NCBI GenBank assembly: GCA_002694855.1
Contig: NZNL01000074.1
Location: forward strand, 7,658-13,003
From: Gammaproteobacteria bacterium
Lineage (GTDB): Bacteria; Pseudomonadota; Gammaproteobacteria; Pseudomonadales; Pseudohongiellaceae
Length of the DNA stretch: 5,346 nucleotides
Direction of reading: 5' to 3'
The translations under genes and the position numbers were made by a program. This document shows, piece after piece, positions 1 through 5,346 of this stretch. Below the pieces are notes generated by a model, which saw only the letters and a list, made by a program, of their open reading frames with translations, was not told the DNA's origin and searched no databases. The number at the start of each line of letters is the position of its first letter. The stretch's first letter is position 1.

Positions 1-1052
1 TCCGAATGTTGTAAGGCTATTCGGTTGCGTATGGCCAATTGCAACTGACCTTCAAAGCGATCCAGTTTCTGAGCGTGTTCTTGAAGTCGTCGATCGGGGC
101 GCTTAAGCTGCCTATACATCAACGCAAGTGTCCGATCGGTGCTCTGAAGTCGTTTTCCGATAGCTCGAGTAAATTGTTGTAGGTAACTTTGAAGAATTTC
201 TAGATACTCGAATTGAGAGGGACTCAACTGTTCAGCGGCGGCAGAAGGAGTTGGTGCGCGTAAGTCGGCTACAAAATCGGCAATTGTAAAATCGATTTCA
301 TGGCCCACAGCACTGGTTATGGGTAGATCGCTGGCGAAAATAGCTTGAGCTACATCCTCTTCATTGAAAGCCTGCAGGTCCTCTAGAGAGCCCCCGCCAC
401 GACTTATGATAAGTGCCTGCACACCCAGCTTGCCACGTAAGCGGTTTGCGGTTTCGATTGCATTAACGATTTCCTGTTTCGCTTCGGCACCTTGTACTGA
501 GACAGGGAATAGTGTGACGAGGGTAGCTGGGAACCGGCGTTCAAAAACGCTCAGTATGTCTCGGATTGCAGCCCCGGTTGGGGAAGTCACTACGCCGATA
601 TGGTCATAACTGGAATGAACTTCTTGCTTTGCATCTTCGTCAAACAGGCCAATTGTCTGTAGTTTGGATTTCAGCTCCTCAAATGCCCGGCGTAAGGCGC
701 CATCGCCTGAATCTTCCATGGAATCTGCTATTAGCTGATAGTCCCCCCGGCCTTCGTATATGCTTAACCGCCCACGCACAATTATCTGTTTACCATTCTG
801 GGGCTTAAAGCGCACTACGCGATTGCGATTGACGAACATGGCGCAACGGATTTGTGAAGTCTTGTCCTTGAGGGTTAGGTACCAGTGACCGGATGCAGGG
901 GTTGCGAGATTGGAGATTTCACCTTCTACAACAACTGCTGGGAAGTTGTCTTCCAAAAGCAATTTTGCCATACGATTAAGGTTAGTAACGGAGAGTACTT
1001 TTTCACCCTCAAATTGAGGGGGTTCTCTAGAATCCTCTTGAATGTGCGGCAT
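1..1052 (-). CDS. xseA: Exodeoxyribonuclease VII large subunit (3' end beyond window)
   Basis: Catalytic large subunit of exonuclease VII, a cytoplasmic single-strand-specific DNA nuclease that acts with several copies of the small subunit XseB in repair and ssDNA clearance. The window shows 350 codons; the family runs to roughly 450, so about 100 C-terminal residues are missing. Residues about 17-112 form the N-terminal OB-fold ssDNA-binding domain, with GHWYLTLKD at 55-63 and GRGDYQL at 101-107. The catalytic domain follows, with VTSPTGAAIRDI (155-166), RGGGSLEDL (218-226) and the signature SAVGHEIDFTIADFVADL (247-264) running into RAPTPSAAAE. From about residue 280 the sequence becomes a charged, Gln/Arg/Leu-rich helical stretch, as expected for the long coiled-coil arm. 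No frameshift is seen. ATG at 1052 is chosen; a GTG two codons earlier (1058) is also possible, and an in-frame TAG (1064-1062) excludes anything longer. xseB is not in the window. Family identity is very secure. Confidence 0.97.
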   Translation of the reverse strand, partial: MPHIQEDSREPPQFEGEKVLSVTNLNRMAKLLLEDNFPAVVVEGEISNLATPASGHWYLTLKDKTSQIRCAMFVNRNRVVRFKPQNGKQIIVRGRLSIYEGRGDYQLIADSMEDSGDGALRRAFEELKSKLQTIGLFDEDAKQEVHSSYDHIGVVTSPTGAAIRDILSVFERRFPATLVTLFPVSVQGAEAKQEIVNAIETANRLRGKLGVQALIISRGGGSLEDLQAFNEEDVAQAIFASDLPITSAVGHEIDFTIADFVADLRAPTPSAAAEQLSPSQFEYLEILQSYLQQFTRAIGKRLQSTDRTLALMYRQLKRPDRRLQEHAQKLDRFEGQLQLAIRNRIALQHS

Positions 1053-1063
1053 AGTCACAGTCT

Positions 1064-1068
1064 ACCTC
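1064..1068 (-). promoter_or_regulatory. Ribosome binding site of xseA (start ambiguous)
   Basis: On the minus strand GAGGT matches the Shine-Dalgarno core. It lies 11 nt before the ATG at 1052 but only 5 nt before an in-frame GTG at 1058-1056. The spacing slightly favours the GTG and the codon type favours the ATG. The choice changes the protein by only two residues. Confidence 0.5.
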
Positions 1069-1130
1069 AGTTGCAATTCAAACTGTATGGAGAAACGGAT
1101 CAAGAGCACGAGGAGAAGAGTTCTTAATAG

Positions 1131-1159
1131 TTTAAATGGCTATCGAATGGGCTTATGCT
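1131..1159 (+). promoter_or_regulatory. Candidate sigma-70 promoter of the methyltransferase gene
   Basis: TTTAAA (1131-1136) and TATGCT (1154-1159) are separated by 17 bp, each matching four of six bases of the sigma-70 -35 and -10 consensus. Transcription would begin near 1166, giving a leader of about 44 nt before the start codon at 1210. This was found by eye only, and such matches are common in AT-rich spacers. Confidence 0.3.
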
Positions 1160-1196
1160 TGGTTTCGGGCAGCTTAATTGAATGACAATAAAACGA

Positions 1197-1201
1197 TAGG
1201 A
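1197..1201 (+). promoter_or_regulatory. Ribosome binding site deciding the methyltransferase start
   Basis: TAGGA ends 8 nt before the ATG at 1210 but abuts the earlier in-frame ATG at 1201, for which no Shine-Dalgarno-like sequence is seen at a workable distance. An in-frame TAA at 1189-1191 rules out any start further upstream. This supports 1210 as the real start. Confidence 0.55.
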
Positions 1202-1209
1202 TGGATGCT

Positions 1210-1962
1210 ATGAAAAATTTACCAGTAGTTCTCATGTCTTTGCTAATAGGTTTCAGCAATGTGGCACAGGCAATCGATATAATAGAATTAACAGCGACAT
1301 TGGGTAACGATGTGGGCAGACCGGAAGCAGACAAGGCTCGCGACGCGGGGCGCAGGCCGGCACATGTGCTGGATTTTCTTGGAATCGAAGATGGGATGAC
1401 TGTAATCGACCTAGTAGCGGCGGCTGGGTATTATACTGAAGTTTTATCCCATGCGGTCGGCCCTAATGGCAGAGTGTATATGCAGAATTCTGCTGCATCG
1501 CTGTCTGGTAATCGGGGGGAGAGGACCGCTGAAGCTATCGATCAACGACTTGCCAATAATAGATTGGCTAATGTTGAACGTGTGACCCGGGATCCCGATG
1601 ATCTCGGTTTACCTGCTAATTCGCTGGATGCGGCAGTGATCGCTTTGGAATTCCATGAATTTTATCGCTCAGATAACTCAAATGCAGTTGTCGATTTTCT
1701 CGCGGAAATGCGCCGTGTGCTGAAGATAGGGGGTGTGCTCGGCATTATCGAACATGCTGGTCATCCAATTTACGATAATGGTGCGCTGCATCGTGCATTG
1801 GAGTCCCAGGTTGTGACTGATGCGCAGAATGCAGGCATGTTTGTTGAAGCAAGCAGCAAGCTGTTACGTAATATTGAAGACGATCGCAGCGCAACTGTAT
1901 TTGCGCCGGAAATTCGTGGCGTGACTGATCGCTTTGTGTTGCGGATCATAAAGAACCATTAA
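1210..1962 (+). CDS. Exported class I methyltransferase-family protein (COG4798-like)
   Basis: Protein of 250 residues (253 if ATG 1201 is used). Residues 1-21 look like a Sec signal peptide: a Lys at position 2, a hydrophobic core (LPVVLMSLLIGF) and an A-Q-A cleavage site before Ile22. The mature protein has the layout of the COG4798 'predicted methyltransferase' family: a RPEADKARDAGRRP lead-in (38-50), motif I at 65-79 (VIDLVAAAGYYTEVL), the GPNGRVY strand (84-90), an acidic turn LPANSLDAAVIALEFHEFY (134-152), the L-K-x-G-G-x-L-x-I-I-E-H segment (171-182) and the C-terminal DDRSATVF...RGVTDRFVLR block (224-245). The motif I loop keeps only the last of the usual three glycines. Substrate and activity are unknown, and SAM is not expected in the periplasm, so the catalytic role is uncertain. 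It is transcribed away from xseA and converges on the transporter gene. The family assignment is from remembered motifs. Confidence 0.85.
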   Translation: MKNLPVVLMSLLIGFSNVAQAIDIIELTATLGNDVGRPEADKARDAGRRPAHVLDFLGIEDGMTVIDLVAAAGYYTEVLSHAVGPNGRVYMQNSAASLSGNRGERTAEAIDQRLANNRLANVERVTRDPDDLGLPANSLDAAVIALEFHEFYRSDNSNAVVDFLAEMRRVLKIGGVLGIIEHAGHPIYDNGALHRALESQVVTDAQNAGMFVEASSKLLRNIEDDRSATVFAPEIRGVTDRFVLRIIKNH

Positions 1963-2073
1963 GAAAAGAATCTTAATACTGCGACGTTGCTATATAAAAC
2001 CTGGCGGTGCACATTGGAAGATGAAAGCTGAGACACTTGATCTAAATCAAGGGTGGTGACTTTGTCAACGGAA
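1963..2073. other. Convergent intergenic region, methyltransferase / transporter
   Basis: This 111-bp gap lies between two genes that end towards each other. No strong GC-rich hairpin followed by a T-run is seen on either strand. The only marked structure is the 6-bp-arm palindrome at 2036-2051, described separately, which could act as a weak stem for transcripts from both sides. Confidence 0.5.
2037..2050. promoter_or_regulatory. Exact FNR/Anr-type box, TTGATCTAAATCAA
   Basis: TTGAT, four bases, ATCAA is a perfect match to the FNR/Anr consensus; one more C/G pair extends the dyad to 2036-2051. It lies 23 bp beyond the transporter stop and 74 bp beyond the methyltransferase stop, so no visible gene starts downstream of it. 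On the minus strand a TATAGC hexamer (1994-1989) lies about one class I activation distance away, which would give a short transcript antisense to the end of the methyltransferase gene. The same bases could instead form a 6-bp hairpin in the 3' ends of either mRNA, though no T-run follows. Sequence match certain; function unproven. Confidence 0.4.
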
Positions 2074-3315
2074 TTACAGGGATTGTTGATGATTTGTTCT
2101 GTGAAATTTGGAAAGCAATGCTGCGGATGTAACGTTTGCTGTGACATTAGCGGTAGTAATGAACATATCCACTATGAGGTCTACGGCGATTAATATTCCG
2201 ATACCCTCAACAGGCAGTCCGAGAGAAGTATAGATTGGGGCCATAATCAGTAATCCACCGCTAGGAATACCGGGAGAGTAAAAGCTGAGCAGACCTATTG
2301 CCAGGGCAATGGTACTCAGTTCAATAAAGCTTAGGTCGATACCGTATAGCCCGGCAATAAAATACGTACCAGTGGTTCGCGCTAAGGGCGATGCGAATTT
2401 GAAAAGGGCTACGGCAATAGGGAGTACTACGCCGGCTAATTTGTCGGAAATACCGAGCTCCTCGGCGGCTGCATATGTTGCCGGAAGTGTTGCAAGCGAA
2501 GATCGTGTACTGAAACCGATCGCCTGGGCTGGGGCGAGAGCTCTGGCAAACTTGCCCAGTGGCACGCCAGCGCCAAAAAAGGCGAGTGGATACAGTAACA
2601 GGATGAGCAAACCGATCAGACTACATACAATTGAAATAAACGATCCTAATAGGGTGATGGTTGACACTCCGAGAGTTGCAGAGAGAGAGAAAACTAAGGC
2701 AAAAATGCCAATCGGCGCTACCGCCATGATCCAGCCTATCAGAACGAACATGGCCTCCTTTATTCCGGTAAAGAAATGTACTACGGTTTCTCTTTTTTTA
2801 TCTTCGATCCGTAAAAGAGCAATAGCGAATAGCCCTGTAAATACCAACAATTGTAATATGGATCCGTCGACCGCAGCGGAGAACGGGTTCACTGGGATAA
2901 GTGTGACAATCCAGTCTCTGAACGGCGGGAGGATAACCTCACTACCAAAATCTCTGCTCGTGCTTTCTAGAAGTTCCCGGCTGACAGTTGAGTCTATCTC
3001 TAACAAAGCAAGTAAAGGTGGCGCGGCAACAAGGGCAAGGAGTGCCGAACCCAGGGTCATGACGATAAACAATCCAATTGACTTTGCTCCCAGTTTAGCA
3101 ACCCAATTACTAGCATTTTGATCAGCTATTGCCGTAAGTAACAAAGCCATTAAAAGTGGAATTACTGTCATGCGAATGGCGTTCACCCAAAGGGTGCCGA
3201 TTGGTTCGATGAGCGTAGGCAGAAAATGCAGGAAACTTGTTTCGGATAATGAATAGGCTATGCCGCTGGCTAGCCCAAGCACAAGTGCTATGAGAATTTT
3301 CGTTGCAAGACTCAT
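2074..3315 (-). CDS. DAACS-superfamily cation:dicarboxylate/amino acid symporter-like transporter
   Basis: Inner-membrane secondary transporter of 413 residues, the usual length for bacterial SLC1/GltPh-like proteins, hydrophobic throughout. Residues 1-20 form the first transmembrane segment. WVNAIRMTVIPLLMALLL (43-60) matches the conserved TM3 region. HP1 carries FSTRSSLATLP (268-278), with Arg271 matching GltPh Arg276. TM8 carries VDLIVDMFITTANVTANVT (378-396), keeping Asp383, Thr387 and Asn390 (GltPh Asp394, Thr398, Asn401). The TM7 NMDGT motif is replaced by FKFAS (305-309), GltPh Arg397 aligns with Ile386, and Asp405 with Asn394. It therefore belongs to a divergent subfamily; acidic amino acid transport and ordinary Na+ coupling should not be assumed, and the substrate is unknown. 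The ATG at 3315 is fixed by an in-frame TAA five codons upstream; the Shine-Dalgarno is weak. It lies 105 bp downstream of the PQQ dehydrogenase gene on the same strand. Confidence 0.92.
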   Translation of the reverse strand: MSLATKILIALVLGLASGIAYSLSETSFLHFLPTLIEPIGTLWVNAIRMTVIPLLMALLLTAIADQNASNWVAKLGAKSIGLFIVMTLGSALLALVAAPPLLALLEIDSTVSRELLESTSRDFGSEVILPPFRDWIVTLIPVNPFSAAVDGSILQLLVFTGLFAIALLRIEDKKRETVVHFFTGIKEAMFVLIGWIMAVAPIGIFALVFSLSATLGVSTITLLGSFISIVCSLIGLLILLLYPLAFFGAGVPLGKFARALAPAQAIGFSTRSSLATLPATYAAAEELGISDKLAGVVLPIAVALFKFASPLARTTGTYFIAGLYGIDLSFIELSTIALAIGLLSFYSPGIPSGGLLIMAPIYTSLGLPVEGIGILIAVDLIVDMFITTANVTANVTSAALLSKFHRTNHQQSL

Positions 3316-3420
3316 GTGGTACCGATCAGCTTAACAACCGAGAATCCTCTTCGCAAATGAAGAAGGTTTGTTTGCGTAATCACAGGTTTGCCAAACGAGT
3401 TAAGAAAGATCTCTATTTTC
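3316..3420. other. Dehydrogenase-transporter spacer, dyad-rich leader
   Basis: This 105-bp spacer lies between two genes on the minus strand. It contains GTTTG-C-CAAAC (3386-3396), CGCAAA/TTTGCG (3352-3357 and 3371-3376), an imperfect CCTCTTC/GAAGAAGG pair (3346-3352 and 3359-3366, one bulged base) and AGGTTTG repeated 20 bp apart (3364 and 3384). The second and third dyads cannot form together. None is followed by a T-run, so a classical terminator is not supported. It may be a transporter leader or operator region, or simply a short intercistronic spacer. Confidence 0.35.
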
Positions 3421-5346
3421 CTAGTTTAACTTAAAGACGTAGAGAGCATTATGTCCGTCAGGGCTTACAAGTTCTGGTGCTAGGAAACTACCGATACGCC
3501 ATGGGCTACCACCTTGTCGACCCGCAGTGACTGCAATGTACTGTTCTCCTTCAATTTCATAACTAATGGGAAAGCCTTGTGCGGAAGTCGCTAAGCGCGT
3601 CCTCCATAACTCTTCGCCGGTGTCAATGTCATAGGCGTGTACATAACGATTGTAGTCTCCGGCAAACAAAAGTCCGCCGGCTGTGGAAAGGACAGCAGTA
3701 AGAAAAGGTGCTCGTTGTTCCACGCTCCATTTCTCATCCAGAGTTTCTGCATCAATAGCCGCGAGTTTACCGAATAGACCGCTGGTGCCGGGCATCTCCA
3801 TCCAGACCCGGTCTGCCTGAGTGCCTCCGGAACCTACTTCAAATGTTATTTCACGGGGAGACATTTCCATGCAAGATTGACTAAGCGGAATAATTAGCTG
3901 TCGGGTTGGAGGGTGATAACTAGAGGCTTGCCAGTTGTGGCCGCCTGCTGTGGATGGGCACACGGACAGCCATTCACCTATTTGCATATTCCGAATATCA
4001 TCTCGATAACGCACCTGACCCGTTTCCAGGTTTACTTCCGAAAATACGTTTTGAAACACGGTTTGTTTCAAACCTTGGAATTCCCCTGTACGCCGGTCGA
4101 GTTTCCACAATATGCCACTCTTACCAATTGTGAGAAGGTAGGGTTCACCAATTATGTCTACCAGTACTTGCTCGAAAGCCTCGTCCATATCCAATGACTC
4201 CCCTGGTACATGCTGGCGATACCAGACAATATCGCCATCGTCAGGGTTAATTGCTAGAGTCGAATTGGTGTATAAGGCATCGTCCTCGGTGGTTAGCCCG
4301 CGGCTCGCCGCCATCCAGGGTTTGGCTTGAGCGACACCGAAGAACACTAGCCCCAGATTTGGGTCCCAACTACCGGTCATCCATACGTCACCTCCACCTC
4401 GGTATTCCAGGGGTAAATTACCCCAGGTTTCACCTCCTGTTTCGCCTGGTTGGGCAATAGTGTAGGTTCTCCAGAGTTCTTCGCCAGTGCGTGCGTCGTG
4501 ACCGGTAATAAAGCAGCTGTCTTTGAAAAAACGCGTGCAGCCAGTGATACCGTTGATCACTTTACCATCTGCTACGATTGGTCCACTGGTATTGGAATAG
4601 CCTTTCGTATCATCGGCGATTTCTACATCCCAACGCACAGCCCCGGTTCGAGCATCCAGCGCTACCAAGTGAGCATCCGTGGTGGCGACATAAATCATGT
4701 CTTCCCACATCGCCAGTGTACGGAGATGCCCACCCTGTCGCCCGCCCTCAGGAAACTGTCGACGGTATTCCCATAATAAAGTGCCATCTCTTCCGTCCAG
4801 AGCTTGTACTACATTTCCGAAGTTTGGAACGAAGACGATCCCGTTTTTTACGAGAGGGGCAGGTTGGCTCCTGCCGGATTCCATGCCCCACACCCAGGCT
4901 AGGCTTAAATTATTTACAGTGGCCTTGTTGATTTGATCAAGCGGGGTAAAACCCTGGCTATTTGGAGTTCTCCGCCAATAGGTCCAATCGGCCGGGTTAG
5001 GACTAATTAGATCCTCCGTCGACACATTCTGAAAATTAGGCACTACGCGAAAAGATCGAGTTATAGCGCGATCACTCCGGTAAACAGTTGCGATTTCAGG
5101 TACTGAATTGCGAGTTCCGGGTGTGGCTATTGTGCCTGCTATACCGGGTACTGGGGAGCGCTGATCCTGTTGAGCCACCACGTTACCGGTATTCTCAAGA
5201 AATACCACGGAATTATCACTCGCTGTTAGCTCGATTGAACTCTCTCGAATATTATTTGCACGTAACAGAAACGCGACTATCTGTAGGTAACCCGTTTCAT
5301 CTAAGGACCCTGGGGCTTGGGGAGGCATGGTGCGGCGCAACAAGTC
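3421..5346 (-). CDS. Cytochrome c-fused PQQ-dependent dehydrogenase (5' end beyond window)
   Basis: Periplasmic quinoprotein dehydrogenase, substrate unknown. The frame is open to the window edge, so the TTG at 5343 is probably not the start; numbering here counts it as residue 1. Residues 5-30 ([16 protein letters not shown] and following) look like the end of a class I cytochrome c domain, Met6 being the likely heme axial ligand; its CxxCH and any signal peptide lie outside. A linker (about 31-115) leads to the propeller, opened by [20 protein letters not shown] (117-136). Seven W-motif-like repeats end near residues 191, 238, 291, 374, 420, 539 and 580. Likely PQQ-site residues are Trp321, Asp355 (family catalytic Asp), Lys408 and Asn470-Trp471. 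The Asn that binds the metal in alcohol dehydrogenases aligns with Gln339, and the vicinal Cys-Cys pair is absent. Cys269/277 and Cys462/491 could form other disulfides. Electrons from PQQ would pass to the fused heme. The stop is TAG at 3423-3421. A transporter gene follows on the same strand. Confidence 0.93.
   Translation of the reverse strand, partial: DLLRRTMPPQAPGSLDETGYLQIVAFLLRANNIRESSIELTASDNSVVFLENTGNVVAQQDQRSPVPGIAGTIATPGTRNSVPEIATVYRSDRAITRSFRVVPNFQNVSTEDLISPNPADWTYWRRTPNSQGFTPLDQINKATVNNLSLAWVWGMESGRSQPAPLVKNGIVFVPNFGNVVQALDGRDGTLLWEYRRQFPEGGRQGGHLRTLAMWEDMIYVATTDAHLVALDARTGAVRWDVEIADDTKGYSNTSGPIVADGKVINGITGCTRFFKDSCFITGHDARTGEELWRTYTIAQPGETGGETWGNLPLEYRGGGDVWMTGSWDPNLGLVFFGVAQAKPWMAASRGLTTEDDALYTNSTLAINPDDGDIVWYRQHVPGESLDMDEAFEQVLVDIIGEPYLLTIGKSGILWKLDRRTGEFQGLKQTVFQNVFSEVNLETGQVRYRDDIRNMQIGEWLSVCPSTAGGHNWQASSYHPPTRQLIIPLSQSCMEMSPREITFEVGSGGTQADRVWMEMPGTSGLFGKLAAIDAETLDEKWSVEQRAPFLTAVLSTAGGLLFAGDYNRYVHAYDIDTGEELWRTRLATSAQGFPISYEIEGEQYIAVTAGRQGGSPWRIGSFLAPELVSPDGHNALYVFKLN

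Larger units (their letters stand above)
1053..1209. other. Divergent intergenic region, xseA / methyltransferase
   Basis: This gap of about 157 bp between two divergently transcribed genes must carry both start regions. No convincing open reading frame or RNA gene is seen. On the minus strand TTGATC (1103-1098) and TGAATT (1080-1075) are 17 bp apart and could be a weak xseA promoter, but the -10 matches the consensus at only three of six positions. The plus-strand candidate is listed separately. No clear operator palindrome is visible. Confidence 0.5.

Noticed and set aside
364..1127. Three plus-strand open frames of about 80 codons
   Set aside because: All lie mostly or entirely antisense to xseA, which reads without interruption on the minus strand.
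1140..1334. Short minus-strand open frame across the methyltransferase start
   Set aside because: It overlaps the signal peptide region of the real gene in antisense, and its translation mirrors that sequence with no family motif.
1963..2073. Bidirectional rho-independent terminator between the converging genes
   Set aside because: The only hairpin has 6-bp, AT-rich arms and no T-run on either strand; its exact FNR-type sequence is the better description.
2309..3121. A 270-codon open frame on the plus strand
   Set aside because: It lies wholly antisense to the transporter gene, whose minus-strand product has clear conserved motifs; the plus-strand translation has no recognisable domain and looks like a shadow.
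4050..4072. Perfect 8-bp inverted repeat TTTGAAAC/GTTTCAAA with a 7-bp spacer
   Set aside because: It lies inside the dehydrogenase coding sequence and encodes an ordinary K-Q-T-V-F-Q type stretch; no promoter or gene boundary is nearby, so chance is the simplest explanation.
3913..4936. Several plus-strand open frames of 69-117 codons
   Set aside because: All are antisense to the PQQ dehydrogenase; they overlap each other in different frames and show no domain signature.
4928..4940. Second FNR-like sequence, TTGATTTGATCAA
   Set aside because: The spacer is three bases rather than four, and the site lies inside the conserved L-D-Q-I-N-K codons of the dehydrogenase propeller opening.
5341..5343. 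TTG as the start codon of the dehydrogenase
   Set aside because: The frame stays open to the window edge and the first residues are the end of a cytochrome c domain, so the true start lies beyond base 5346.

Overview
The window holds four protein-coding genes and almost no spare DNA. Two genes run off the ends of the window. In order: the 5' three-quarters of xseA, the large subunit of exodeoxyribonuclease VII (minus strand, cut at base 1); a small exported protein of the COG4798-type class I methyltransferase family (plus strand); a transporter of the dicarboxylate/amino acid:cation symporter (DAACS/SLC1-like) superfamily (minus strand); and a large fragment of a cytochrome c-fused, PQQ-dependent dehydrogenase (minus strand, cut at base 5346 before its N-terminus). 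No rRNA, tRNA, CRISPR array, insertion sequence or phage gene is visible, and no gene-free stretch exceeds about 160 bases.

The XseA sequence is strongly proteobacterial and resembles gammaproteobacterial XseA as I remember it. An exported COG4798-like methyltransferase and a periplasmic cytochrome c/PQQ dehydrogenase both require a Gram-negative cell with a periplasm and a respiratory chain. Base composition is moderate (a little under half G+C by eye, not counted). I infer an aerobic or facultative gammaproteobacterium, possibly marine. The lineage is an inference, not something the sequence proves.

Layout: xseA and the methyltransferase gene diverge from a gap of about 157 bp that must carry both promoters. 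The methyltransferase and transporter genes converge on a 111-bp gap containing an exact FNR/Anr-type palindrome, TTGATCTAAATCAA. The dehydrogenase and transporter lie on the same strand, dehydrogenase first, separated by 105 bp that contains several short dyads. They could be co-transcribed and act together, with the periplasmic oxidase feeding electrons to its own cytochrome domain and the transporter importing a related or product carboxylate. The dyads and the longish gap equally allow a separate transporter promoter.

Nothing here is a clear new multi-gene system. The points worth a second look lie within the proteins and one regulatory site. The transporter has lost several residues that define the glutamate-transporter binding and sodium sites. 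The dehydrogenase has non-standard residues at the PQQ/metal site. The exported methyltransferase has an eroded SAM-binding glycine loop. The perfect FNR-type box sits where no annotated gene starts.
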